From Musa acuminata AAA Group (taxonomy: Eukaryota > Streptophyta > Magnoliopsida > Zingiberales > Musaceae), in NCBI RefSeq assembly GCF_036884655.1, contig NC_088340.1, forward strand, positions 4,117,501-4,181,500: a stretch of DNA of 64,000 nucleotides. Direction: 5' to 3'. Of this stretch, positions 12,675-25,011 are shown one piece after another. The notes below the pieces were generated by a model. It had not been told where the DNA came from. It was given only the letters and a program-made list of their open reading frames with translations, and did not search any database. A program made the position numbers and the translations under genes. Position 1 is the first letter of the stretch. Every line of letters begins with the position of its first letter.

Positions 12675-14322
12675 ATGCGTCGGCCACCGAAAGCCTTCTT
12701 GCTCCTCTTCCTCCTCCTCCTCCTGTCGGCGTCTTGTTCGGGCTCCAGCTCCAGCTCCTTCGTCCCCTCCACCACCTTCTCCTCCAACCTCCGGTTCGCT
12801 TTCAGTGAGATCCAGAAGCTCGCGTCGCTGATCTCTGGCTCGTCCGGCGTCCTGGGCGGCAACCTCCGCCTCTCCTCCGCCATCCATGACTGCCTAGATC
12901 TCCTCGACTTCTCCGCTGACGAGCTCACCTGGACCCTCTCCGTCGTCAATGACCAGCGCGTGAAGACCCCTGCCACCGGGAACCACCGTTACGACATCCG
13001 CTCCTGGCTCAGCGCCGCTGTCGGCAACCAGGACACCTGCAAGGAAGGCCTCGACAGCGCCGGCGGCCCCCTCGGAGGCCTCGCTGCCGGCGGGCTCAAG
13101 ATCGTCAGCTCACTCATTGCCAACAGCCTCCACGAGGTTGCCGCATCGTCGGGCGGCGGGGGTGGGGGTCGGAGGCTCCTGGGGTTCCCGGAATGGGTGT
13201 CGGCCGGGGACAGGAGGCTTCTGCAGACGCCGGCACCGGTGGAGCCCGACGCGGTGGTGGCGCAAGACGGGAGCGGGGACTACACGTCGATAGGGGCCGC
13301 GGTGGAGGCGGCGCCGAGTGAGAGCGAGAGCAGGTACGTGATCTACGTGAAGAAGGGGGTGTACATGGAGAACGTGGAGGTCAATAAGAAGAAGTGGAAC
13401 CTGATGCTCGTCGGAGACGGCATCGACCAAACCATCATCTCCGGCAGCCGGAGCGTCGCCGACGGCTGGACTACCTTTCGCAGCGCCACCGTCGGTGAGC
13501 TAAATCCATCTCTGGTTCTACGTATCTTTTCCTGAGGTCAACAGGGACCCCAGCTAAAAACGTCGCCCGGTTTGCACCGACTCACGACCTGCCGACTCAC
13601 CGTGTACGTGCATGCATGCAGCCGCGACCGGAAGGGGGTTCATCGCCCGGGACCTGACGATCGAGAACACGGCGGGGCCGCAGGGCAACCAGGCGGTCGC
13701 CTTCCGCTCCGGCTCCGACCTCTCAGTCTTCTACCGCTGTGGCTTCTCCGGCTACCAGGACACGTTGTACCCGCACTCCCTTCGACAATTCTACCGCGAG
13801 TGCCGCATCGCCGGCACCGTCGACTTCATCTTCGGCGACGCTGCCGTCGTCTTCCAGAGCTGCGACGTCCTCTCCCGACTCCCCAGCCCCGGTCAGATCA
13901 ACACCATCACCGCGCAGGGCCGCCGAGACCCCGACGAGAGCACGGGCTTCTCCTTCCAGTTCTGCAACGTCTCGGCCGACGCGGACCTGGTCGGCAACAC
14001 CGACCGAACGGCCACGTACCTCGGCCGGCCATGGAGGCAGTACTCCCGGACCGTCTTCATGCAGTCTTTTCTGGACACGTTGATCAGGCCAGAGGGGTGG
14101 GTGGAGTGGAACGGCAACACGGCCGGCCTGGACACACTGTACTACGCCGAGTACATGAACGACGGGCCAGGCTCAGGGTTGGAGGGACGAGTCAACTGGC
14201 CGGGTTACCACGCTATCAGTGACCCAGCGGAGGCCGGCGAGTTCACGGTGGCTCAATTCATCGACGGAGACGCGTGGTTGCCGGCGACCGGCGTGAAGTA
14301 CACTTCCGGATTGACGATGTGA
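12675..14322 (+). CDS. Pectinesterase/pectinesterase inhibitor 1 of the cluster (shortened inhibitor domain)
   Basis: Secreted enzyme that removes methyl esters from homogalacturonan in the cell wall. Exons 12675-13494 and 13622-14322 join in phase 1 to give 506 residues. A signal peptide with a poly-Leu core (residues 7-17) leads to a pro-region that has only the second cysteine pair of the PMEI domain (IHDC and QDTC); the usual first C-x-x-T-x-Y-P-x-x-C hairpin is absent. Two dibasic processing sites follow, RRLLGF and RRLLQT. The catalytic domain starts near residue 193 and keeps [28 protein letters not shown] and LGRPW, so all five active-site positions are intact. Third codon positions are almost all G or C. 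It resembles the plant subgroup with CLDLLD in the pro-region. No frameshift or stop. Confidence 0.94.
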
Positions 14323-14422
14323 GGGAGAAGAACGTGTTGACGCAGCGCGTTTGACTCATGTGTGATGGACGTGCATAGTGTCTAATAGTATTGTACTTGT
14401 GATTCCTTGGAGTTCATCACAT

Positions 14423-14428
14423 AATAAA
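14423..14428 (+). terminator. Poly(A) signal candidate of PME1
   Basis: AATAAA, 101 bp after the stop codon at 14320-14322 and 93 bp before the solo LTR. It is the only canonical hexamer in this flank. Confidence 0.45.
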
Positions 14429-14520
14429 CGTAGTAATAAGCTTATATATTGATGGTCCCTTTCTTACGGAGCGTCCATTTGCATCGATTCGAGCAGACAC
14501 TAAGAAAGCTTATATATATT

Positions 14521-15099
14521 TGATGAGGATAGTAATTATGATAAGACTCGGCTAACGTAAGATGACGCCTCACGTCTCGATCGACGCGATAGTATCTGAT
14601 CAAACGGATCAGAACGTCGGTTGAGGTGCATTAACGTCTGCTCAGGCTCGGTTCTTAACGCCTACTCAAGCTCGGTTCTTAACGCCACGCCAACACCAGT
14701 GTCAAACGCTACCAGCCTGCCCCATACAAGCGGGCACATCAACAACAGTAAGCTTCCCTATAAATATCCTCGCATTCTGAACGGGAAAGGGGAGAGAAAC
14801 ATACACACAAAAAGACTTCTTCATCTGAAACCCCCTTCACATCATCTGACTTGATCGTCGAATGGGTCGGGTCGAGCTTCCCGACCCGACCTTTGTGTAG
14901 GAGCGAAGCCGAAGATCCCCGTCGGATGCGCAGGCGAGGAGTTTTTGCCCGGAGGAAACGGCGATTCCGTCCCGATCAGACCACCGCACCCGACCACCTC
15001 GACGAGCTCAAGGAACGCCCTATGGAGATCCCCGTCGTCCGGACCCGAACCGAGTCGCGTCGGCCCTAAGACCGCGGCTCAAGACTGTTACCCACAACA
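14521..15099 (+). mobile_element. Solo LTR of a retrotransposon with perfect 5-bp target duplication
   Basis: The 579-bp unit begins TGATGAGG and ends CCACAACA, the TG...CA ends of plant LTRs. It is flanked on both sides by ATATT (14516-14520 and 15100-15104), a direct target-site duplication. TATAAATA inside at about 14758 followed by a transcribed-looking segment fits the U3-R layout in the + orientation. It is GC-rich compared with its surroundings and no internal retroelement genes follow, so it is a solo LTR left by recombination between two LTRs. The C/G-rich part (about 14860-15070, with GGGTCGGGTCGAG and CCCGACCCGACC) resembles gypsy-type LTRs of monocots, but the superfamily is not certain. 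Confidence 0.83.
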
Positions 15100-17515
15100 A
15101 TATTGTTACATAATTTTTCTAATTAAAAATTATTATATTAAATGACGAACATGAGATCTATTACTAATGCAAATTAATATGCTGATCAAATTCGGATGTA
15201 TCAACATCAATGTTGGGGTGGACAAATCGGTCGCTCAATTTTCATGGACGATTGAATGGAAGTTACGTGGTGATATGCGGATGGAATGCGATGGGTTTGC
15301 CTTTTTGGTTTGCTTTCTTTTTCCGATAGCTGGACGAAGTCCTGTTTCTCTCGTGCGAAGTGACATCCAATAACACGTAGTCGCAGAGAACATGACATGG
15401 ATGCCGACTGATGTTGACCATTGACCCGACACATTCATGTACGATTTAGAATAATAATAATAAATTACTACATGGATTAAAGGAAAACTAAGAGAATTGA
15501 TATCAAACATGTTAATTCGGATCAATTTTAACTCCTCAAATCATTTTTTTTTATGGTGGATATTCATCTGTTCTGTGAGTGGAGATGCATATGATTGCAT
15601 TGTGAGTTACTATCTTTCGAGAGGAGACCAAACAAAAACAAACTTGATTACAACTTCTTTACGAATATTCTGCAGCCTCTCTATTGGTGATCTCGTAAGG
15701 GAGACACATATCATAATCCTATCTAGTTTAGTAGCCTAAACTAATTAAAATATCTTGGTTATCTTTTACTGTTGTCTGTAGCTATTGATTGGCTCTTCAA
15801 TATTGATCCCCTCCCCGTTCTCGTCGGAGACATTGAGCATGACGAGCATTCAATGGGGTGTCTTCGTCACCAACTTGTGCACCATTGTCTCCCTTCCGTT
15901 TCAATTAGGTTTTGTTCTCTTGTTGGCCACCACATGTGCTGTGCTCACTTCTCGGCCCATCCCGACTTGTATCTTTGTCTCTCTTCTCTGTTCACGAGCG
16001 GCTTGAGACTCTTATCTTCCACCTGCCATTCTCTCGAGGGCATTTTGGTTGTGAATGCAAGGGACAAAGGCACCAATATTACTTAATTGCAAGAGGGACA
16101 AATCATGTGAGAGAAGGCTATAGGGAAACTATATTTGCATGTCTTTTTGTTTCTCGTCCCTTTGGCGACTTAGATGGTATGTTTTCACCCACTTGATCTT
16201 GTAGTTAATAATTTGGATGTTGCTTTTCAATTCCAAAGGACTATGGCCTAATTATGCTTCTTCCCATCGATGCATAATCTAACAAAAACAAAAACAGTGA
16301 TGGGTATAATCCAATGAAAGCTTCTAAACATACATAATCTCATATAATATAATAACAAGTGGACAACTATCAACGTATCATACTCATTCGATCCACATGT
16401 TATGTGGGGCTTGATCCCATGGGGTTAATGATGTGGTGTCGACGGAGATATCTATATGGACCTACGAGATCATCAGTACTAATAAGAAAATCAACTCGAT
16501 AAGATCTTTAATAGTTCGTCATTATATTATAAAATACTGTACGTTAATTCTCGAGGGATTTCTAGTTACGTTAGTAAGATTTTTAAGAATTTGATAAGCA
16601 CTATAATTAAAGACTATATTTAACTATAAATCACTCGAGAACTAACCTAACTTGAGATAGGTACATACCCCTAATTTAAAGTCTCAACATGAGCTTTTAG
16701 ACTCTTGATACCTCAATTTAAGATAGATTCAAAAATAATCGATTGATTTTATACCCTAATATGATTGATTTTATACCCTAATATAATTTGAATTTATTAT
16801 AATCCTAAAACTTTGTTTGTATTGACGGGAGTCTTGTACAATACATTCGTTATAATCCAAATCTAATATAGACTATATGAAGTTGGGATGAGGCCAAAGG
16901 TGGGTTGGTCAGGTTGCATCCTATCATGTATTTGATAGGACCAATTCAAAATGCTCTCGATTTGAGTCAAGTTATTTATGTGAGCTCCAATTTACTTTGA
17001 AGTTAATCCTAATCCTAATCGATCCAATGGTTGGTTAGCTCCATCAATACTTATACATACAGCTTAGTATTTTGATATTACTGATCACCTAATTAAAATC
17101 TTAGCATGGTATGCTGAGTCTATATCATACACCTATACACCTTGACTTTGTAAGTTTGCATGTCAATTAGTTTAACTAATAAAGATTTTGATAATATACC
17201 ACAATATCCTAAGTTTAAATCCTGTTTTCGTCCTTTATTCTTTGTAAAAAAAATTTAGATCACATGAGAGGATATTAAAGTTGATAAAAATATTAAATAT
17301 TTTCTTGACTGTTTAAACTTTCGAGAATTATGCTGACCCAATCAAAATATTTATAAGCCTCTCCTACTATTGTTCTCGACAATTCAGCTTATACATTGTA
17401 ACTCCAAATTGCCTATAGTTTTCATTCATTGAGAAAATTGTTTTATTTTTTTCTAAAATATAAAACCTATTTTTAGTTTTTTTTTGTTTACTTTTGATTT
17501 TGAATTGTAACCCAC

Positions 17516-17520
<5 letters not shown>

Positions 17521-17574
<54 letters not shown>
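17521..17574 (+). repeat. (TC)27 microsatellite
   Basis: Fifty-four bases of uninterrupted TC dinucleotide in the spacer, preceded by a T/A-rich segment. Confidence 0.97.
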
Positions 17575-17578
<4 letters not shown>

Positions 17579-18396
17579 TTTCGATTTGACTCAAAAAATA
17601 AAATAAAATAAAATTTAGTAGAAAGAGATCATTCCAATAATTCCTCAAGATTATTCAAGATCAGAGACCTCACTTGATAAATGAGCATTCCAAACAAAAG
17701 CTAGCTTTCTCTCACTATGCTCCCAATCACATGTGGCGATGTAAGAGATGGATTCTTTCATCCTTCGCCCACCGATTCACCTTGTCGGTGGTCACTTGCG
17801 CGAGCACATGGAAGAGACATCGATGAGGCCTCAATCCCGGATCGAGTAGTATGGGGACGATGGAAGGGACTAATAGATGTTCTTGGCGTCTTTCTTGAGA
17901 ACTCAAGCATTTTTTTCCCCCAAAAACTAGCGGAAAAAATCAAGTTAGAGAGAGAAAGATTATATAGTAAATAATATTTTAATATATAAAAAAGTAATCC
18001 TACTAACAAAGTACGTTTCTCTCAATCCAACGGAAGATGGTTGGTCACGCAAGATTCTTGACGAGTTATGGAACACCAAAAGGCACGATCTCTGACACGA
18101 ACTTAGCTCGTCACATGACACTTTCTCCCTGCATGTTTTGTCCCCTAACTCGTTCCTTCGTCCCTAGCCACGACTGCGCTCACGACACATATGTCGAGTT
18201 TGACGGACACCGCAACTCGACGAACCAACCGACACTATACTTTTGCTACCTTTGGATTAGTCACAAAGATCCAAATTCTTATCAGATTGTTGTACGCGTC
18301 TTAAAGCGTAATGGAAGATCCAAACTCTTCGTAGCCTCGGCTCGCAAGCCACCAAACTCCTACTCCCGAAAAGATCACTCTTTTTATCATGTTGTG

Positions 18397-18409
18397 TGTA
18401 TATATATGC
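18397..18409 (+). promoter_or_regulatory. TATA-like element close to the PME2 start
   Basis: TGTATATATATGC lies about 40-50 bp before the ATG at 18449. If it is the TATA box, the leader would be very short. An upstream in-frame ATG at 18389 would place the signal peptide behind 20 unusual residues, so I prefer 18449. Confidence 0.35.
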
Positions 18410-18448
18410 AGAACTCTGAGCCATGGCCTTACCTTTCTTGGAGCTCAC

Positions 18449-20525
18449 ATGGCTTCTTCTCTCACTTGGTCACTGTTTCTGGCTTCTCTCCTCTTCCTTT
18501 TCACTCTCCCTTCACCCACATTGTCTTCCGATGTCGTCTCCAGTTCTGGGAATACCAATGCAGAAAGCTCTGTCCGTGATCTGTGCCGGTCCACCCCATA
18601 CCCCGCCGCCTGCCTCGACTCCCTGAAGCTGTCCGTTTCCATCACCATCAACCCCTCCGTCCTCTCCCTGGCGCTCCGCACCCTCCAGGCCGCCATCTCG
18701 GAGGCGGCCAAGCTCTCCTCGGTCCTCTCCTCCGCCGGCCGCCCCGGCGCCGTGGTCGAGTCCCAGCGCAGCTCCCTCCAGGACTGCCAGGAGCTGCACC
18801 AGATCACCGTCGCCTCGCTCCGGCGCTCGGCCGGCCTCGTCAAGCCCGAGGCCCGCAAGCTCGCCGACGCCCGGGCCTACCTCGCCGCCGCGCTCACCAA
18901 CCGGGCCACCTGCCTTGATGGCCTTGCCGGCGCCCGGGGCCCGCTCAAGGCCACGCTTGTCGACTCCTGGCTCGCCGCCTACGCCCACGTCAGCAACTCC
19001 CTCTCCCTCGTCGCCCGCTCCGGGGGCCGCAAAGGGCGGCGGCTCTCCTCCGCCCGCTCCTTCCGCAGCCGCGGCTGCGGGGGGTTCCCGGCGTGGGTCG
19101 GCCGGAGGGAGCGCCGGCTGCTGCAGGACGGGGACTACGGGGACGTCGACCCCGATTCCGTGGTCACGGTGGCCGCGGACGGAACGGGGAACTTCACGAC
19201 ATTGGGGGAGGCGGTGGCCTGGGCGCCGAGCAACTCCGACGACCGCACCATCATCCTGGTGCGGGCGGGGGTGTACGAGGAGCACGTGGATATCCCCAGC
19301 GACAAGACCAACATCGTCCTCATCGGCGACGGCAGCGACGTCACCGTCATCAGAGGCAACCGAAGCGTCGGCGACGGCTGGACCACCTTCCGATCGGCCA
19401 CCGTCGGTAAGCTTATTTACTATCCCCTCGAAATTACTATCCAAACCTTCTTAATTACTTGTACTTGGTGTTCTCATACCTCAATCCGCTTGCATGTTCA
19501 TGGTTACCTTGCATCGACTGTCCAACAGAGATGGAACAGAGATAACCATCGCCATCTCCGTATTCATCATTCAACGACATCATGTACTTGAAGATTTCGT
19601 CATATCTAATAAGTAGAAACTATAGGCATACGAATGCCTTCATTAACTGGTCCATTACTGCCATGGATAGCGGCAACATGTCATCTTTTCGTAGCGATTG
19701 CCAACGCATAGCGTGCTGTCTGAGCCACTTGGCAATGGACGACAAACGGCCAGCACACATGACCTTTAGATTGCTAGATTCTTCTTCTGCTGCATCTGTC
19801 TTGGACTGTAAAGCTCTGTGAAACATTGATCTGCAGCGGTGTCCGGTGAAGGGTTCCTGGCACGAGACATCACGTTTCAGAACGTCGCGGGGCCGAGGAA
19901 GGGCCAGGCAGTGGCGCTCCGGGTGAACGCCGACCTGGTGGCGCTGTACCGCTGCGTCATGGACGGCTACCAGGACACGCTCTACGTCCACTCCTTCCGC
20001 CAGTTCTACCGGGAGTGCGACGTCTACGGCACCGTGGATTTCATCTTCGGCAACGCCGCGGTGGTGCTCCAGGCCGGCAAAATCGTGGCCAAGATGCCCA
20101 TCCCCGGGCAGTCCAACATGATCACAGCGCAGTCCAAGGACGACCCCAACGAGGATACGGGCATCTCGATACAGAACTGCACCATAGTGGCGTCGCAGGA
20201 GCTTGCTTCCAGCAACGTGATAGTGAAGACCTTCTTAGGCAGGCCGTGGAAGAACTACTCGACGACGGTGTACATGGAGTCGTACATGGGCGGCCTGGTG
20301 GATCCGGCGGGGTGGAAGGAGTGGTCCGGCGACCAAGGACTCGACACGTTGTACTATGGGGAGTACATGAACAGCGGGCCGGGATCGCCGACCGACAATC
20401 GGGTCACCTGGCCGGGGTTCCTTGTTATGGATTACGACGACGCCTACAGCTTCACGGTCTCGGAGTTCATCTACGGGGATGAGTGGCTGGAGTCTACTTC
20501 ATTCCCTTACGACGATGGCATCTGA
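18449..20525 (+). CDS. Pectinesterase/pectinesterase inhibitor 2 of the cluster
   Basis: Secreted pectin methylesterase with a full PMEI-like pro-region. Exons 18449-19406 and 19837-20525 join in phase 1 to give 548 residues. A signal peptide (LFLASLLFLFTL) is followed by the inhibitor domain with all four cysteines: LCRSTPYPAAC, then QDC and TCLDG. A Ser/Arg-rich linker carries GRRLSS and RRLLQD, the usual processing sites. The catalytic domain from about residue 237 keeps GVYEEHV, QAVALR, GYQDTLY, VDFIFGNA and LGRPW. The start codon is chosen so that the signal peptide is N-terminal. Exon 1 is extremely GC-rich, which creates many false frames on both strands. Closest in type to the plant PME7/20/41-like group; the exact ortholog is not claimed. 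Confidence 0.94.
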
Positions 20526-21032
20526 TTCTTTAGCGCAGTTGTGGTTTTTTCCTACTGTAAATAACGTGATTTGGGCCGACAAAGAAGAGAAAACGAAGGA
20601 AATAGAAAGAAATCAAGATGGTGTTTGTAGAGATGAACTTTGACTTAGGACAATCGATGGTGGAAAACTCTTATCCTGTTAGAAAAAGAATCAATGTTGG
20701 CAATAAATGATATCATGTCGGCCGTATTACTTTCTTAGGATTTTGCATGTGATATATGCGGAGTAAGTCCAGAAATTGGCTAAAAAATATTGGATTGATT
20801 GAGATCAGACCATCCAAAAGAATTCAGTTTATGAAATGCTATGAATGTTTTGATGGTATGGAAATAAGATACCACTTGAACAGTAATTGATTCCTGGCAC
20901 AGAACATGGGTAATCTTTCGGTTTTGCGAACTGTATGGATTACATTATAATTAGCAATCTATATGACGAATTAGAGTTGATGTAATCAGTGGTCAACCTA
21001 ATAACACTTTCTTCTACCTCCTCTCTCTCTCT
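20526..21032. other. Convergent spacer between PME2 and PME3
   Basis: Holds the 3' ends of PME2 (+) and PME3 (-) in 507 bp. AATAAA at 20702-20707 is a poly(A) candidate for PME2. A short CT run at 21020-21034 overlaps the stop codon of PME3. No other feature seen. Confidence 0.55.
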
Positions 21033-23124
21033 CTAGAGCAACCCGCCAGAGTAAGGAATGGAGGTGGACGACAACCAAGCGTCTGCTGTGGTGAAATTAT
21101 ACACGGTAAAGTTCAATGCGTCCATGGCATTCATCAGGCTGTACCCTGGCCATTGCACTCTTCCACTGGTATTGGCCCCGGGGCCATGGTTGTCGAACTC
21201 CCCGTAGTACAATGTGGTCAGCGCGAAGCTGCCGCTCCACTCTAGCCACCCCACCGGCTCGATCAACCCGTCGATGAACGATTGCATGTACACCGTCCTC
21301 GAGTACTCCTTCCACGGCCGGCCGAGGAAGGTCTTGGTGAAGTTACGATCCGCTGCCTCGAGGTCGGGCGCGGCGCGGACGGTGCAATTGTGGATGGAGA
21401 TGCCGGTGGTCTGGTCCGGCATGGTGCGCCCCTGCGCCGTGACGGCGTTGACCTGGCCCGGGAGCGGCTTGCGCGCGTAGATGTTGCAGTTCTGGAAGAC
21501 GGAGGCGGCGTTGCCGAAGATGAAGTCGACGGTGCCGTAGACGTCGCAGTCGCGGTAGAACTGGCGGAGGGAGTGCGCGTAGAGCGTGTCCTGGTAGCCC
21601 AGGAAGCTGCAGCGGTAGAAGCTGGAGAGGTCGGCACTGTTCCGCACCGCCACCGCCTGGTGCTTCTCCGGCCCAGCCGTGTTCTCGAAGGTGATGTCGA
21701 TGGCTATGAATCGCTCACCGTGCACCACTGCGCTCACCAAAATACCTCATGTTCAGAAGACGTACATAACATGCATCAGAATTCAAGCAGGAGCATGCGC
21801 GCTCACCGAATGTAGCAGAGGCGAAGGTAGTCCATCCGTCGACTACGCTGCGATTCGAGGTAATTATGGTCCTGTTGATCCCTACTCCAATCAAGATCAG
21901 GTTCTTCTTGTTCTTGGGAACCACCACGTTCTCGCTGTAAACCCCTTCCTCTATGTAGATGGCGAAGTAGCCATCTTCGATGGCTGTGTTGTTCGGAGCG
22001 AACGCGACGGCATCTCCCACGGTTGTGAAGTTCCCACTGCCATCCTTGGCTACCGTCACCGACTGTGATTGGTTTACAGGCACGACCTCGCCGCTCTCTT
22101 CGAGAAGGTTCCTCCCAATCGCCGAGAAATCAGCCGGCGGCGATCTTTGACCACCGGTAGACCCTGAGGAGAGAGTATTATTAGACAAAGTTGCCTGGTA
22201 CAGGGAACAACGGGGGCCTCAGACGTGGAGCCCACTGCGGGAGCCTACTTCGATAGCCAATCGCAAGGCAAGCGAGCGAGACACGAAACATATGTTAGAG
22301 ATTAGATCAAGGCCGTCTATGTGGCGTATGTATCCAGGTGATTGCATGGGCATCGAGCAGATCCGTGGCTCTTTCTTAGCGACAGGATGAGTGGGACCAA
22401 TACGAAGGTCAAAGGACCGCACCTAGTGGGCCCAGATGGCGATGGTACGTCCACGCCGAGAAATGCACGTGTGGTACTTCCAAAAGAAGAGGACGAGGAA
22501 GAGACGAATGTTGTCGACTTCACCTGTGCGCTCGTCGGTTTCGGTGCTCTTCCCATGCCCGCGGTTTCCGCTCCGGTCCAACGCGGTGGTGACCAACCCG
22601 AGCGACACCCCGTACAGCCGTGTCTCGTCCGCGAGGGCGCCGCGCAGCTCGGGGAAGGTGTGGGAGACCTCCAGCCCGTCGTAGCACGTCTGCTGGTTGG
22701 TCACCACGGCGCTCATCAGCGCCCTCACCCGCCCAACCGCGGCCGCGCCAAGCGCCGCCTCCCGCGGGCCCAGCTCCGCCTGCACCGCCTTCAGATAGTC
22801 CGCATTGAGGCTGGCCAGCGCGCGGCAGTCCTCGAGTGCCCCGCCACTCACGCCTCGGCGAGCCCGACCACCGCCCGCGGCACCGGAGATGTAGCGGTCG
22901 AACAGGGCAGCGGTCCGGCGGGCCCGCTTGAGCGCCTTCTTGACGGAGTACCGGCCGTACTCGTACTGGTTCGACGGGAACCGCAACGGCGACAGGACGG
23001 CGCGGCACAGCTTGGGGTAGAAGGAGGACCTGCACGCCGACACAGGGGAGACAGAGGGTGACGGTGCAGCAACTGTAGCCAGAGGAAGAACGAAGAAGAC
23101 GAGAAGGTATTGGTATGACAACAT
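21033..23124 (-). CDS. Pectinesterase/pectinesterase inhibitor 3 of the cluster (three exons)
   Basis: Reads right to left: exons 23124-22524, 22163-21807 and 21727-21033, all phase 1, giving 550 residues. A signal peptide (LLVFFVLPLATVAA) leads to a complete PMEI-like domain with CRSSFYPKLC, EDC and QTC. An extra intron (22164-22523) splits the inhibitor part from the catalytic part; the other three genes lack it. The linker has only a weak processing site (GRNLLE). The catalytic domain from about residue 235 keeps GVYSENV, QAVAVR, GYQDTLY, VDFIFGNA and LGRPW. The strongly conserved GDG turn reads GVG here (codon at 21883-21885). The sequence type matches the PME7/20/41 group. The stop codon TAG lies inside a CT microsatellite. 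The gene is convergent with PME2 and divergent from PME4. Confidence 0.94.
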
Positions 23125-25011
23125 CGCAACACGTGTGATTCAGCCAGAGCACCGAACCGTAGTGTACAAGGCGAGGGTGGAGATGAGGCGATCCAAGACC
23201 AGAGATGGATACATAAATAGGGAGAAGAAAGCGCGTGAGATATTAGCTGCATAGTGAACGAAGAGGCAGTACGAGTATAGGCAGAGGGCTCATCTGTTAC
23301 TACACCCAGCCATAAAGAAGACTTACTAATTATTTTCACTGGTTAGTGCGAACCAGTTGTTGTCGAAGAGATTTCTTTGGCTGTCTTCCAAGCAAAGACA
23401 AAAGAAGGGAAACCGTCAGCTAAATGCTTTAGGTGGAGGCAGTAATGACTGCAGGAAGAAAGGGTTCATGATGTACTAGCTCACCAACTTTACGAGAAAG
23501 TGTCGATCGACCTTATTAACGTGCATTTGTGATGGCCTAAACAGTAGATCATTAATTGTTCGTCTATCAAAGTACAACGTTTCCAGCATCTGAAGGCAAC
23601 TAATACTCACCTATTAATGCTGTGTCGGCGAACTGCGCTTTTGCAAGAGACAGCAAATGCTGTTCCAAATGCTACTGAGTTGTAATCCTCCCCAGCGTGA
23701 CATTGCATGGGTTGAAGCAACAATGGCTTGACTTGTGAGTCAAAGGAGATCAAGTTTCTGTCGGTGAAAATTATATTCCCAAAGGTTTGTCGTCATGCAT
23801 CTGTTTGGTATTTGTTTATTGAAACTGTGAATGAGGAATGGACAAAACAACACGACCTCCTGCTTCAGTTTGTCAAAACTTAAGTTGGTCAATAAACGAT
23901 GAATCTGAATTTGAATGGATTGATGCAATTATTCTGAGTGTAAATTGTGGAAGAGTAGCCATCAGTGGCTTGAAGTGATGATGAGCAGTGCAGCTGTTAT
24001 TTTGCCTGACAAAGTACATAAGCTATTTATTAAGCTACATTCAAAAGATGATTGGTTTAAGGTTTTATTATTAGAAAATAGAAGTTGAAGGTAAGCTCTA
24101 ATTTGAGTCAGCTAAAATTGCATGTCTTTTAGATCTTTCTTCCTGTGTGTATGATACAAGTGTTCTAATGTTCAGCTTGAATCTCATTCTTTAGAAGAAG
24201 AAGCTCAAGAATAATGCAAGACTATCTGATATGATAAGACATTACAAGAAGCTAACAATGTTCAGGTTCAGAAATATGATGCTGATTCCATTGATGTTAT
24301 GACACCATCAAACAAAGAGAGCCAACCTGTAAAGATCTCTAGCTTTTCACTTCAAATTGGAAGCAGCATCTAAGCTTCATTTGTGACTGCAGAACATGTT
24401 GTGTTGTTTGTGTCACTGTGTACCACCATATCACAAAAAAAAATGCAGAACATTACAGATCAGCCATCTCAGTCCATTAAAAAGCTTTGCTTCTTTCTAA
24501 GCATATTTTGTCCTCTGTTTCAATTTTGATGTCAGCATAGCTTTGTTTTCTGTTCAATAGTAACACAGAGAACCTTTTGCAGATTGATGGTGAGATTTCA
24601 CATGGCCAAGTCTGGGAATGGCTCATCATCTCAGTAGCCACAGGTTGGCACATGGTAGGTGCCATCTTACCAAATACTCAATAGGCTAAATTGGATCCCA
24701 ACTACTAAGCTTTAAGAATTGACAGAGCCATCCACCCTACGATATGATTCTTGCAACCATCTTTTTCTTTTCATTTGAGAGTACGATCGATTGACAGTGT
24801 GAAGATGGAGACAAGGTTGGAACTACATGCATCAAATGGTTAGATGGTGAACGGAGGATGTCCTAGGCAAGAAGGCAGCATGCGGCAGATCTCCATCTCC
24901 TTCGTTTCCTGTGCCTTTGATCCATCTTGGAGTCTACCTTGTCCTGTTATACATGGAGTATAGGTCGAAGCTAAGAACAGTAAAGCTCTGGGAGAAGCGG
25001 AAGTGGCAGCA
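23125..25011. other. Divergent promoter region shared by PME3 (-) and PME4 (+)
   Basis: Nearly 1.9 kb lies between two start codons pointing outward, so it must contain both promoters. It is AT-rich except near each gene. I see no additional gene; small frames at 23740-23928 and 24477-24665 have no family features. Confidence 0.5.

Larger units (their letters stand above)
15105..18448. other. Long AT-rich intergenic spacer upstream of PME2
   Basis: No gene supported in 3.3 kb. It contains a small direct repeat near 16740-16790 (GATTGATTTTATACCC twice) and a long TC run at 17521-17574. Several short frames near 15770-16190 and 17720-18580 have no recognisable family features. The last few hundred bases before 18449 act as the likely PME2 promoter. 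Confidence 0.5.

Noticed and set aside
14621..15145. Small frames between PME1 and PME2
   Set aside because: They lie inside the solo LTR and have no protein-family features.
18512..19454. Long frames antisense to and overlapping PME2 exon 1
   Set aside because: GC-rich codon use suppresses stops in the other frames; the pectinesterase frame has clear domains and motifs, the others have none. The same holds for frames overlapping PME1, PME3 and PME4.
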